Positions 47,488 to 57,364 of a stretch of 64,000 nt of DNA are shown in pieces. Origin of the DNA: Holophagales bacterium. GTDB taxonomy: Bacteria; Acidobacteriota; Thermoanaerobaculia; Multivoradales; Multivoraceae. The stretch is from assembly GCA_009843505.1 (NCBI GenBank), contig VYDI01000034.1, positions 62,001 through 126,000 of the forward strand, given 5' to 3'. Under the pieces are notes generated by a model. That model was not told the origin of the DNA, ran no database searches, and saw only the letters and a list, made by a program, of their open reading frames with translations. Each line of letters begins with the position of its first letter. Position 1 is the stretch's first letter. The position numbers and the translations under genes are program-made.

Positions 47488-47510
47488 CCCGTCCCGATCA
47501 CCGGGACGGG
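47488..47510 (-). terminator. Hairpin in the HyuB / acyl-CoA dehydrogenase gap
   Basis: CCCGTCCCG pairs with CGGGACGGG (9 bp) around a 5-base loop. It may end HyuB transcripts or, since the -10 at 47516 would start transcription at about 47509, form a 5' stem-loop on the dehydrogenase mRNA. No U tract. Confidence 0.45.
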
Positions 47511-47515
47511 CGGGC

Positions 47516-47521
47516 ATTCTA
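47516..47521 (-). promoter_or_regulatory. -10 element before the acyl-CoA dehydrogenase
   Basis: Minus-strand TAGAAT overlaps the HyuB stop region. It would place the transcript start at the base of the 47488-47510 hairpin. No -35 seen. Confidence 0.4.
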
Positions 47522-49060
47522 TCCCCCCCAACCGCCCCCGCCCGGCGTCTCGAGCACGAGGAGGTCGCCGGGCATCACGTCCGCCTGGTCGACGGACGCG
47601 AGTTCGCGGACGCCGCCCGCGGCACGCAGGATACGGGCGCGGCCGACACTCCCGCTCTCTCCGCCGTCGACACCGTAGGGACGCTCCACCCGGTGCTGGC
47701 CGAGAACCGAAACCTGCTGCGGTGTGAGAAACCGCAGCTCCCGGCGCAGGCCGTCGCCGCCAGGATAGCGGCCTGCCCCGCCCGATCCGCGGCGCAGGGC
47801 GAACCGCTCGAGACGCACGGGATAGCGGTGCTCCAGCACTTCGGGGTCGGTGATGCGCGTGTTCGTCATGTGGGTATGGACGCCGCTCGCGCCCCGGAAC
47901 CCCGGTCCGGCGCCGGCCCCGCCGCCGACCGTCTCGTAGTAGCCGAACGTATCGTCGCCGAACAGGGTGTTGTTCATCGTTCCCTGCCCGCAGGCACAGA
48001 GTCCCAGCGCCTTGATCAGGGTGTCGACGACCCGCTGACTGGTCTCGACGTTGCCGCCGACGACAGCCGGGCAGCGCCTCGGATCGGCCGGAAACTCCGG
48101 GTTCAGCATGCCCCGCGGGATCTCGACGTCGACCGGTTCGAGCAGCCCTTCGTTGAGCTGGAGCGGCACGCCGATCAGCAGCCGCAGCACGTAGATCGTG
48201 GCGCTCCGGACGATCGCCGGAGTGGCGTTCAGATTGCCGGAGTGGACTTGAGCGCTGCCCGCGAAGTCGATCCGCGCCGAACCGCGGTCCACAGTCACCT
48301 TGACCTCGATCGGCGAACCGTCGTCCAGGCGTTCCCGGGCGCGGAAAGACTGGCGGCCGGTGCTCCGCGCGTGTTCCTCCAGAGCCGACCGCATGCGGCC
48401 GGCGGCGCGCGAGTAGAGCGCCGACATGTAACGACGCACCTCCTCCTCGCCGGCGTCCGCGGCGAGCTGACGAAGGGCCGCCACCCCGCGCCGGTTGGCG
48501 GCCACCGCCGCGCCCAGGTCGGCCAGGTTCTCGGCCACCGAGCGGGAAGGCGCCGGGCCCCTGCTGAGCAGCGTTTCGATCCGCTCCCACTGCGGCTCTC
48601 CGGCCCGCACGAGGTACTGAGGCGCGATAACCACACCCTCTTCCGCCAGGTTGCGTGCCTCGGGCGGCATCGATCCCGGCCGGATGCCGCCCAGTTCAGC
48701 GTGGTGGGCCCGGTTGGCGACGTAGCCCAGCAGCCGGCCGTCCACAAGGACCGGGGAGATGACCGTGATGTCGGGCAGGTGGGATCCGCCGTAGCCGGGG
48801 TGGTTGGTCACCGCGACGTCGCCGGCGCCCAGCTCGAGTTCCGCCGCGACCCGTCGCACGCATTCGCCGAGCGCGCCGAGGTGGACCGGAATGTGCGGCG
48901 CATTGACCAGCAGTCGCCCTTCCGCGTCGAGCATCCCGCACGAGAAGTCGAGGCGCTCCTTGACGTTCACCGACATCGCCGTCCGCTGCAGCATCACGCC
49001 CATCTCGGACGCGATGGCCCCGAACCGGTTCGAGAACAACTCCAGGCGAACGGGATCCAT
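47519..49060 (-). CDS. HyuB-type hydantoinase/oxoprolinase subunit, without HyuA
   Basis: Resembles the B subunit of ATP-dependent hydantoinases, 5-oxoprolinases and acetone carboxylases: FSCGMLDAEGRLLVNAPHIPVHLGAL, VTNHPGYGGSHLPDITVISPV, GAGAGPGFRGASGVHTHMTNTRI and the GGGGWG end. 513 aa is the usual HyuB length. HyuA, normally adjacent, is not in the window. ATG 49060 lies 6 bases after a -10-like TAGACT and lacks a ribosome site. The substrate is unknown. Confidence 0.88.
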   Translation of the reverse strand: MDPVRLELFSNRFGAIASEMGVMLQRTAMSVNVKERLDFSCGMLDAEGRLLVNAPHIPVHLGALGECVRRVAAELELGAGDVAVTNHPGYGGSHLPDITVISPVLVDGRLLGYVANRAHHAELGGIRPGSMPPEARNLAEEGVVIAPQYLVRAGEPQWERIETLLSRGPAPSRSVAENLADLGAAVAANRRGVAALRQLAADAGEEEVRRYMSALYSRAAGRMRSALEEHARSTGRQSFRARERLDDGSPIEVKVTVDRGSARIDFAGSAQVHSGNLNATPAIVRSATIYVLRLLIGVPLQLNEGLLEPVDVEIPRGMLNPEFPADPRRCPAVVGGNVETSQRVVDTLIKALGLCACGQGTMNNTLFGDDTFGYYETVGGGAGAGPGFRGASGVHTHMTNTRITDPEVLEHRYPVRLERFALRRGSGGAGRYPGGDGLRRELRFLTPQQVSVLGQHRVERPYGVDGGESGSVGRARILRAAGGVRELASVDQADVMPGDLLVLETPGGGGWGG

Positions 49061-49066
49061 CGGCGC

Positions 49067-49072
49067 AGTCTA
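49067..49072 (-). promoter_or_regulatory. -10 element of the HyuB gene, implying a leaderless mRNA
   Basis: Minus-strand TAGACT, then GCGCCG and the ATG. Same hexamer as for the acyltransferase. Confidence 0.4.
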
Positions 49073-49093
49073 CGCGGGCCGTCGCGGAGTCGC

Positions 49094-49099
49094 TAAGGT
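49094..49099 (+). promoter_or_regulatory. -10 element before the acyl-CoA ligase
   Basis: GCTAAGGT in the gap between the divergent HyuB and ligase genes, 52 bases before the ligase ATG. Confidence 0.3.
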
Positions 49100-49151
49100 A
49101 CCGCTCCGACACCAGCAACCTCCCAGAACTGCCGGACCCTGGAGCGCCGCG

Positions 49152-50770
<1,619 letters not shown>

Positions 50771-50774
<4 letters not shown>

Positions 50775-50832
50775 CGCGGCGGAAACCGGGTGCGCCAGCG
50801 TCCCCGCCGGCATCCGGCGCAAAGCGCCGGCT
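50771..50832 (+). repeat. 62-base repeat copy A, at the ligase stop codon
   Basis: Begins CTAGC, where TAG is the stop codon of the ligase, and ends with a CCGGCGC-AAA-GCGCCGG hairpin (50814-50830). It matches copy B (56049-56110, opposite strand) at 58 of 62 positions without gaps, in the same place relative to the stop codon. Confidence 0.9.
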
Positions 50833-50923
50833 GCCATCCGCGCGCCCGATGACGGGCGCACGGACTGGTTCACGGGTGACGCGGATCGCGCCACCCGGGT
50901 CCTGGACCTTCTGCCCCGCTAGC

Positions 50924-51787
50924 TCAGTCGCCCGACACCCCCAGGTGCTCGTTGAACCAGGCGACGAGCGCACTTGAAGCGCGCTGACCGTCCTCGCCGC
51001 GGAAGCCGTGCGCGGCGCCCTCGATCACGATCAGCTTCGAGGTGACGTTCGCCTCATCGAAGGCGGCCTTGATCCGCTCGCTGTTGCTGATCGGCACGAG
51101 CTGGTCCTGGTCGCCGTGGATCAGCAGGGTCGGCGGGTCGTCCTCGCTGACGAACAGGAGCGGCGAGATGTCGGCGGCCTTGGCGGAATCGAAGTCGAGA
51201 GCCGGAAAGCGATCGTTCGGCCCGGTAATCCCCTGCAGGTCGACTGGCGGGAAGTAGGCGACGACCGCAGCCACCCGGTTGCCGGTTTGCTCGATCGGGT
51301 CCTTGCTCCCGGAGTCTCCCTCGTCCGAGGCGTTGCCGAGCATCAGCGACAGGTGGCCGCCGGCGCTGCCGCCGAACACGCCCATCCGGTCCGCGTCGAT
51401 ACCGAAGTCGTCCGCGTTGAGGCGGATGTAGCGCACCGCCCTCCGCACGTCGGCGACCGCGTCGGGCACCTTGAACAGCGGCGCCGAGCCGTGACGGACC
51501 ATGAACACGGCGTAGCCGTCGTCCAGGAGCTCGCTGACCGCGCCCGCACGGCCTCTCTCGCCAGCCACTATCTGGTGCGGGTCGGACCAGCGGGAGAACC
51601 AGCCGCCGCTGACCATGAACAACACGGCGGCGCCGTTCTGCTCGGCCGGCAACAGCGCGTCGAAGGTCAGCGCCATGCCCATCTTGTGGCCGTAAACGAC
51701 GTCGGCGTGCACCTTGGCGTCCGGGCCGGCCGAGAGCGGCGCGGCGAGGAGGAGGGTGACGGTCAGGACTGCGAACACGTTCTTCAT
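50924..51787 (-). CDS. Secreted alpha/beta hydrolase (esterase-like)
   Basis: 287 aa with a signal peptide (LTVTLLLAAPLSAG). The hydrolase fold has the oxyanion GGW loop, the nucleophile in GVFGGSAGGHLS, Asp in IHGDQDQLVP and His in EGAAHGFRGED, a complete triad of the BD-FAE/acetyl-esterase type. Acts outside the cytoplasm; substrate unknown. An AGGAGAA ribosome site precedes the ATG, 11 bases after the amidohydrolase stop, so the two are probably one transcript. The 150 bases between it and the ligase hold only repeat copy A. Confidence 0.87.
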   Translation of the reverse strand: MKNVFAVLTVTLLLAAPLSAGPDAKVHADVVYGHKMGMALTFDALLPAEQNGAAVLFMVSGGWFSRWSDPHQIVAGERGRAGAVSELLDDGYAVFMVRHGSAPLFKVPDAVADVRRAVRYIRLNADDFGIDADRMGVFGGSAGGHLSLMLGNASDEGDSGSKDPIEQTGNRVAAVVAYFPPVDLQGITGPNDRFPALDFDSAKAADISPLLFVSEDDPPTLLIHGDQDQLVPISNSERIKAAFDEANVTSKLIVIEGAAHGFRGEDGQRASSALVAWFNEHLGVSGD

Positions 51788-51798
51788 CTGGGGTTCTC

Positions 51799-53481
51799 CT
51801 AGGGCTGGACGCCTCCCGTCGTCTCCTGAGGCGGCGCTGTGAGCTTTGTCCGTTCGGCGGCAACCATATCCGCCACGTCCGCGAGCAGCCTCTTCGCGTC
51901 ATAGACGATGCCGTCCTTGATGGTGTAGCGGACGCCGCCAACCCGCTCAGGGCGGCCGGTGTCGTCGTTCAGGCGGACCGCGCCGGTGCCGTACAGCACC
52001 TTCAGGTTGGCGATCGGGTTCTCGTCCACGACCAGGAGATCGGCCAGCATCCCCTCGCGCACGATCCCGAACTCGATGTCTTCGCCGCTCGCCTTCGCCA
52101 GTTCCTCGGCGCCGTTCATCGTCGCCGAGCGGATCACCTCGAGTGGATGAAAGCCGGCTTCCTGCAACATCTCCAGTTCGAGGATCGTGCCGAAACCGTA
52201 GGTCTGGTAGATGAACCCCGAGTCCGAACCGACGGTGACCCGGCCGCCGCGGTTCTTGTACTCGTTCAGAAACTGCATCCAGACGCGGTAGAAGTTCTTC
52301 CAGGCCACCTCGTCCCAGGTCGTCCAGTAGAACCAGTACGAACCGTGGTCCAGGCGGCTGGGGGCGTAGAACTCGGCCAGGCTGGGCAGCGTGTAGTCCG
52401 CGTGCCAGTCGGCGTTGCGCGCACGCATCACGTCGCGGCCGGCCGAGTAGATCGTCATCGTCGGGTTGATGAAGAAGTCGAGTTCCAGGAACTCCTCCAG
52501 CAGGGCGTTCCAGCGCTCGCCGCCGGGCTCGACCATGCTCCACTGCCGAGCGACCTGGCCGAACCGGAATTGCTCGTCCATGTAGTTCATCTCGGCCGGC
52601 CAGGGCTGTACGTCGTGTCCCTCGTACATCGACTCGAACAGCCCGTAGAAGTGGGTCATCCCGACCAGCCCGAGTCGCGCGGAGTCGATCGCGTTCATGT
52701 TGGCGACCCCCATCTGGTCGAGGTGGGCGGTCGACCCCATGCCCAGGCTTCTGGACTCGTCCAGCAAAGCCGCCATGATCTTCGGGGGAAACGCGCCGAG
52801 CTTGAGACCGTCGACGCCCTTCTCGTGGGCGTACCGCACCCACTCGCGGGCGTCGGCGGGCGTCCGGATGTCGCGGTCCTTCCACTCCTTGCCGCCGCCG
52901 GGACGCTGGTAGGAAACGAAGCGCGGCGCTGTGATCTCGTTCCTGCGGCTACGCTCCTTCTCGCTCAGATCCCATTCGAACGGCCCGGTGGGCACGCCGC
53001 GCGCCGTCGTGATGCCATGGGCCATCCACAGCTTGTAGATGTACTCGGCACGCGGCGCCTTGGGCACGCCGCCGGTGTGAACGTGGAGGTCGACCAGCCC
53101 CGGCAACACCCAGGAACCGGAGAGATCGAGCTCATGGTCGGCGTCCTTCGGGCGCCTGCTCTCGTCGATCTCCGTATTGGCCATGCCGAGGCTCCTGATC
53201 TCCTCGATCCGGTTGCCCTCGATGACGATGTCGACCGGCCCCATCGGCGGCGCGCCGGTGCCGTCGACCACCATCACGCCGCGCAGAATCAGGCGGTCGA
53301 ACGGCCCCTGCCCCTCGCCCTCCGGTCGCGGCGGCGCCGGCTCGACCAGCTTCGGCTCGTCCTCATCGGCGGCAGCGGCGACGGACGGCGTCGTGGCCTG
53401 CAGCACGAGGGCCGCGAGCGCAAACAGTGGGAACAGACCACAGCGGGCCTGCCACGACGATTCCAACGGCGGATGGGGCAT
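51799..53481 (-). CDS. Secreted amidohydrolase-family protein
   Basis: 560 aa with a signal peptide (LFALAALVLQATTPSVAAA). Amidohydrolase superfamily: the metal-binding VDLHVHTGG (HxH) follows a dihydroorotase-like beta-sandwich start (LPGLVDLHVHT), and the C-terminal region has VGSDSGFIY and GMLADLLVVDENPIANLKVL. Some further metal ligands cannot be placed by eye. Likely hydrolyses a cyclic amide or ester outside the cytoplasm. AGGAGGAG precedes the ATG. Next, downstream, is the secreted esterase. Confidence 0.87.
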   Translation of the reverse strand: MPHPPLESSWQARCGLFPLFALAALVLQATTPSVAAAADEDEPKLVEPAPPRPEGEGQGPFDRLILRGVMVVDGTGAPPMGPVDIVIEGNRIEEIRSLGMANTEIDESRRPKDADHELDLSGSWVLPGLVDLHVHTGGVPKAPRAEYIYKLWMAHGITTARGVPTGPFEWDLSEKERSRRNEITAPRFVSYQRPGGGKEWKDRDIRTPADAREWVRYAHEKGVDGLKLGAFPPKIMAALLDESRSLGMGSTAHLDQMGVANMNAIDSARLGLVGMTHFYGLFESMYEGHDVQPWPAEMNYMDEQFRFGQVARQWSMVEPGGERWNALLEEFLELDFFINPTMTIYSAGRDVMRARNADWHADYTLPSLAEFYAPSRLDHGSYWFYWTTWDEVAWKNFYRVWMQFLNEYKNRGGRVTVGSDSGFIYQTYGFGTILELEMLQEAGFHPLEVIRSATMNGAEELAKASGEDIEFGIVREGMLADLLVVDENPIANLKVLYGTGAVRLNDDTGRPERVGGVRYTIKDGIVYDAKRLLADVADMVAAERTKLTAPPQETTGGVQP

Positions 53482-53552
53482 GGCTCCTCCTTGGGGCAGG
53501 TGTGCGGCGGCCGGCGCGCCTCGCGTGTGGTTCGCGCTCAGGGGATTCGCGC

Positions 53553-54560
53553 TCAGGACAGGGACGGCCGCTCGCCCGAGTCGACGACGGCGCTCAGGTA
53601 GAGCAACGCCTGGCCCGGCTGCGGCGCGCGCACCAGCAGGCCGTGGGTGGCCGCGAGCACGTCGCGGCGGCTGATCTGGCCCACCAGTCTGCGGCCTCGA
53701 AGCACCGGCAGCCGCCGGTACGGCGTGCTCTTGAAGATGCGCGCGATGGTCAGGAGGTCCGTGTCCTCGGAGATCGTGCGCGCCTTGCGGTCCATGAACG
53801 CGGAAGCGTCCGTTGAGTCGAGTTCGAAGTCGGCCGGATCCACTTCTTCCTCCGGCGCTGCCAAATCCTCCAGACCGAGCTCGCTGCTGCGCTCCCGCAG
53901 GATGGACCGCCTGCCGTCGAGGGCCGACGTCAGATGATGCTCCGCCGCGAGGACGTCCCGGCGACTGACCTGCCCGACGAGCGTCTCGTCCCGAACCACC
54001 GGCAGGCGCCGGTATGGCGTGTCGAGAAAACGCTGCGCGATCTCAAGCAGTGGCTCGCTGCCGTCGATCACCCGTTCGAAGTCCGTGTTCATGAACGCGT
54101 CCACGGGCGCCGCCGGTAACTGGTCATAGGCCAGACCGAGGAGCACGTCCATCGAGAACTTCTCGGAGAAGACCCCCAGGAAACGACCGGAAGACGGGTC
54201 CACCACCGGCGCGCCCGAGATCCGGTTCCTCAGCAGGAGGGCGATCGCGTCGAGCGCAGGCATGCCGGCCCGGAGCGTGACCAGGCGTTTCGCCATGAAG
54301 TCCTGTGCCCGCGAACGCCGGCTGGCAGCCAGCCCGCGCTCGTCCGCCGCGCGCGCCGTCACGGTAAGGACCGTCAGGCAGCTCTTCTCCGACAGCATCC
54401 CGAGATAGCGGTGGCGCTCGCCGATCACCGGCGCGCCGGTGATCCGATGCCGTAGCAGCGCCGCGACGCCGTCGAACACGTGGGTTCGCGGATGCACCGT
54501 GACCAGCCGGGTCACCATGATGTCCCGCGCGAGCTTCGGCCTGTCGATCGTCTTCTCCAT
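53553..54560 (-). CDS. Protein with four CBS domains
   Basis: 335 aa consisting almost only of four CBS motifs, in two pairs (about residues 10-120 and 130-320), e.g. RITGAPVIGERHRYLGML, RISGAPVVDPSSGRFLGVFSE, YRRLPVVRDETLVGQVSRRDVL and YRRLPVLRGRRLVGQISRRDVL. Such Bateman modules bind adenosine nucleotides and regulate partner proteins. There is no attached enzyme or channel. The two latter motifs are similar enough to be an internal duplication. Its promoter diverges from that of the serine hydrolase gene. Confidence 0.88.
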   Translation of the reverse strand: MEKTIDRPKLARDIMVTRLVTVHPRTHVFDGVAALLRHRITGAPVIGERHRYLGMLSEKSCLTVLTVTARAADERGLAASRRSRAQDFMAKRLVTLRAGMPALDAIALLLRNRISGAPVVDPSSGRFLGVFSEKFSMDVLLGLAYDQLPAAPVDAFMNTDFERVIDGSEPLLEIAQRFLDTPYRRLPVVRDETLVGQVSRRDVLAAEHHLTSALDGRRSILRERSSELGLEDLAAPEEEVDPADFELDSTDASAFMDRKARTISEDTDLLTIARIFKSTPYRRLPVLRGRRLVGQISRRDVLAATHGLLVRAPQPGQALLYLSAVVDSGERPSLS

Positions 54561-54573
54561 CGGGAAGTCACCG

Positions 54574-54582
54574 ATCGTAGCA
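54574..54582 (-). promoter_or_regulatory. Extended -10 of the CBS-domain gene
   Basis: Minus-strand TGCTACGAT, 13 bases before the ATG at 54560. Confidence 0.5.
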
Positions 54583-54648
54583 GCGATCCCCGCTCACGAG
54601 TTCCTCCTTGGCGCCGGTGCGAAGAAGGCCCTGGCACGCGCCTCGGAC

Positions 54649-54657
54649 TGCTAGTCT
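54649..54657 (+). promoter_or_regulatory. Extended -10 of the serine hydrolase gene
   Basis: TGCTAGTCT lies 47 bases before the ATG at 54705. GGGAGAG follows as ribosome site. Confidence 0.5.
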
Positions 54658-54704
54658 TGCCGCTTCTCCAACTCCCAGTTCACCGTCCGTCAAGGGAGAG
54701 TTCC

Positions 54705-56012
54705 ATGACTCGTTCCGCCCAAGTGTCCCGTCTGGTGGCCGCGCTCCTCGCCGTCGCCTTCCTGAGCCTCGGTCTCGTCGCCTGCGACCAGACGCGCGCC
54801 GACGTCCCGACCCAGGGGCCCCGCGATCTGGCCAGGGTAGCGCCCGAACAAGTCGGCATGTCGAGCGACCGGCTCGCACGGCTCGACGACGCGATGCAGG
54901 GCCTGGTCGACGACGGTCTCCTCGCCGGCATCACGACGATGATCTCGCGCCACGGCAAGATCGCCCACTTCGGGACCTTCGGCCACCGCGACATCGAGGC
55001 CGGCTCCGAGATGACCGAGGACGTGATCTTCCGCATCTACTCGATGACCAAGCCGATCACCGGCGTGGCGCTGATGATCCTCTATGAGGAAGGCAAGTTC
55101 CGGCTCTCCGATCCGGTCCACAAGTTCATCCCCGAGTTCGAGGGCCTGGTTGTCGCCAGGGAGGACGGGCCGAACGGCCAGCCGATCACCGAGCCGGCCG
55201 ACCACGCGATGACGATTCGCGAACTCATGGCGCACACCGCCGGCCTCAGCTACGGCATCTTCTCCCAGTCCCAGGTCGACACGCTGTACCGGGAGGCGAA
55301 CATCCTCGATAACGACTCGACCCTCAAGGAGATGATCGACAAGCTGTCGAAGATCCCGCTCCGCCAGCAGCCCGGCTCGATGTGGCACTACAGCGTCGCG
55401 GTCGACGTCCAGGGCTACCTGGTCGAGGTGCTCTCCGGGCAGAAGTTCGACGAGTTCCTCAACGAACGGCTGTTTGGCCCCCTGGGGATGAACGACACCG
55501 CCTTCTACGTCTCGGAGGACAGGGCGGACCGCTTCGCCCAGGTCTACACCCACGACGCCGACGGCAACCTGATGGCCCAGGAAGGCTTCGGGGGCTCCCG
55601 CAGCTACTTCGATCCGCCGAACTTCCTCTCCGGCGGCGGCGGCCTGGTCTCGACCACGATGGACTACATGCGCTTCTCACAGATGCTGCTGAACGGCGGC
55701 GAACTGGACGGCGTGCGCATTCTCGCGCCCTCGACCGTCAGGCTGATGCACATGAACCACCTGCCCCGCGATGTCAAGGAGATGTCACCGGGCGCCGGCT
55801 TCGGCCTCGACTTCGGCGTCGTCCTCGACCCGGTAGCCCACGACGGCATCTCGAAGGGAGAGTACTGGTGGGGCGGCGCCGCCGGCACCTGGTTCTGGAT
55901 CGACCCGAAGGAGGACCTCGTCTTCGTCGGCATGATCCAGCACTTCGGACCGCGGCGGCCGGACGTCCGGTCGCTGAGCCGCCGTCTCACCTACCAGGCG
56001 ATTCTCGAGTAG
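54705..56012 (+). CDS. Lipoprotein serine hydrolase of the beta-lactamase/class C family
   Basis: 435 aa. A signal peptide ends in a lipobox-like LGLVAC, so the protein is probably lipid-anchored. The catalytic SMTK (SxxK) is near residue 118 and YSV, in the place of YxN, near 225; a GG-type third motif is not obvious. Related to EstB-like esterases and DD-peptidase homologues; real beta-lactamase activity is not implied. The frame is open upstream to 54480, but the ATG 54705 with GGGAGAG gives the signal peptide. It converges with the next acyl-CoA dehydrogenase. Confidence 0.88.
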   Translation: MTRSAQVSRLVAALLAVAFLSLGLVACDQTRADVPTQGPRDLARVAPEQVGMSSDRLARLDDAMQGLVDDGLLAGITTMISRHGKIAHFGTFGHRDIEAGSEMTEDVIFRIYSMTKPITGVALMILYEEGKFRLSDPVHKFIPEFEGLVVAREDGPNGQPITEPADHAMTIRELMAHTAGLSYGIFSQSQVDTLYREANILDNDSTLKEMIDKLSKIPLRQQPGSMWHYSVAVDVQGYLVEVLSGQKFDEFLNERLFGPLGMNDTAFYVSEDRADRFAQVYTHDADGNLMAQEGFGGSRSYFDPPNFLSGGGGLVSTTMDYMRFSQMLLNGGELDGVRILAPSTVRLMHMNHLPRDVKEMSPGAGFGLDFGVVLDPVAHDGISKGEYWWGGAAGTWFWIDPKEDLVFVGMIQHFGPRRPDVRSLSRRLTYQAILE

Positions 56013-56048
56013 GCGTCGCAGCAGTCGCCAGCACGGCGGACGATCGGA

Positions 56049-56110
56049 AGCCGGCGCTTTGCGCCGGATGCCGGCGGGGACGCCGGCGCACCCAGTTTCT
56101 GCCGAGCTAG
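56049..56110 (-). repeat. 62-base repeat copy B, at the dehydrogenase stop codon
   Basis: Reverse-strand match to copy A (50771-50832) at 58 of 62 positions, again with the gene's TAG stop at positions 2-4 and the same 7-bp hairpin at the far end. Both copies follow acyl-CoA genes in the same relative orientation. The rest of the 56013-56106 gap contains nothing else. Confidence 0.9.
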
Positions 56111-57354
56111 CGCTTCGCCCGCTTGCCGAACATGATCCCCGCGACGCGGCGGATCTGGATCTCCTCCGATCCTTCGGTGATCCGGTATCGCCGGTGGTGG
56201 CGATAGATGTGCTCGAACGGCATGTGCCGGGTGTAGCCAATGCCGCCGTGGGTCTGGATAGCCCGGTCGGCGGCGTTGCACACCAGCCGGTTCGCCCGGT
56301 AGTTGCACATCGAGACCTTGTCGGTGACTTCCATGTGGTGCTGCTGGTCGAGTTCCCAGGCGGTCTTGTAGACGAGGTTGCGGACCATTTCGCATTCGGT
56401 CTGGAGTTCGGCGAGCGGGAACTGGATCGCCTGGTTGAGCCATAGCGGCTTGCCGAAGACGATCCGCTCGCGCGCGTACCTGACGCTCTCGTTGATGCAG
56501 AACTGCGCCGCACCGACGCCCGACGCCGCCTGACGGATCCGGTTCTCGTGAACGAAGGTCTGCGCCAGTGCAAGACCGCGCCCCTCCTCGCCCAGAATCG
56601 CCTCGTTCGGCACACGCACGTCGGTCAACGACACCTCGGCGTGATCGGTCGGCATGTTGAAGGTCCACCACATGAAGGGGACCTCGAATCCCGGCGAGTC
56701 GGTGGGCACGATGAAGCAGGTGACGCCGTCCGCCTTCCCCGGATCGCCCGAGGTGCGGGCGAAGATCAGGTCGTGGGTGGCCGCGTGCAGGCCCGAGTTG
56801 AACCGCTTGGCGCCGTTGATCACCCAGTCGTCGCCGTCCCGGACCCCGGACGTCTCGAGCCAGGTTGCGTCCGAGCCGTGGTCCGGCTCGGTCAGGCCAA
56901 AGCCCATCCGCACCGCTCCGGTCATCATCCCCTCCATGAACCGCGCCTTCTGGGCAGGCGTCCCGAAGCGGTGCATCATGATGACGGTCGGGAAGTTGCC
57001 AACGATCGAGGACTCGTTCTGCAGGTCGTTGTGGAGCCCCAGTCCCTTGGCTGCCAGGTGCTCCCGGATCACCGCCATCGCCAGGTTCGAGCCGTCCTGG
57101 CCGCCGAGTTCCTTCGGCAGACCGAACCGGAGGTGGCCGGCGGCGTCGGCGCGGCGCTTCATCTCGCGCAGCAGCGCCTCCCATTCGGGCCGCGGCTTGC
57201 CGTCGTTCTCGAAGTCGGTCCGTGCCCACTCGCGGCGCTGGTCGAAGAAGCGGACGTTGTCGTCCTGCTGCTCCAGCGGCCTGATCTCGCGCTCGATGAA
57301 CTCGTCGAGTTCGGCCAGCTTGTCCTTGATGTCCTGCGGAATCTCGAAGTCCAT
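56107..57354 (-). CDS. Acyl-CoA dehydrogenase
   Basis: 415-aa FAD enzyme of normal size. Family motifs: FGLTEPDHGSDATW, GVGAAQFCINESVRY, GKPLWLNQAIQFPLAELQ, QTHGGIGYTRHMPFEHIYRHHRRYRITEGSEEIQ. The YRHHRRYRI stretch and the small size resemble ACAD10/11-type and LvaC-like enzymes as well as ordinary ones; I cannot separate these by eye. ATG 57354 is used (the frame runs upstream as shadow). Its own stop lies in repeat copy B. It follows the alpha/beta hydrolase by 10 bases. Confidence 0.92.
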   Translation of the reverse strand: MDFEIPQDIKDKLAELDEFIEREIRPLEQQDDNVRFFDQRREWARTDFENDGKPRPEWEALLREMKRRADAAGHLRFGLPKELGGQDGSNLAMAVIREHLAAKGLGLHNDLQNESSIVGNFPTVIMMHRFGTPAQKARFMEGMMTGAVRMGFGLTEPDHGSDATWLETSGVRDGDDWVINGAKRFNSGLHAATHDLIFARTSGDPGKADGVTCFIVPTDSPGFEVPFMWWTFNMPTDHAEVSLTDVRVPNEAILGEEGRGLALAQTFVHENRIRQAASGVGAAQFCINESVRYARERIVFGKPLWLNQAIQFPLAELQTECEMVRNLVYKTAWELDQQHHMEVTDKVSMCNYRANRLVCNAADRAIQTHGGIGYTRHMPFEHIYRHHRRYRITEGSEEIQIRRVAGIMFGKRAKR

Positions 57355-57364
57355 TGTTCTCCCG

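Noticed and set aside
44263..47517. 1084-codon minus-strand frame
   Set aside because: Spans parts of rimO and the acyl-CoA dehydrogenase in a wrong frame; Arg/Gly/Pro-rich without any domain.
50775..50923. tRNA gene in the gap after the acyl-CoA ligase
   Set aside because: The hairpins there are explained by the 62-base repeat; no cloverleaf or T-loop GTTCGA-type sequence could be placed.
53553..54560. CBS-domain protein as an IMP dehydrogenase fragment
   Set aside because: It has four CBS motifs and no barrel; a complete guaB is at 40081.
54480..54704. Longer start of the serine hydrolase
   Set aside because: Extends back into the divergent CBS-domain gene and would bury the lipoprotein signal peptide.
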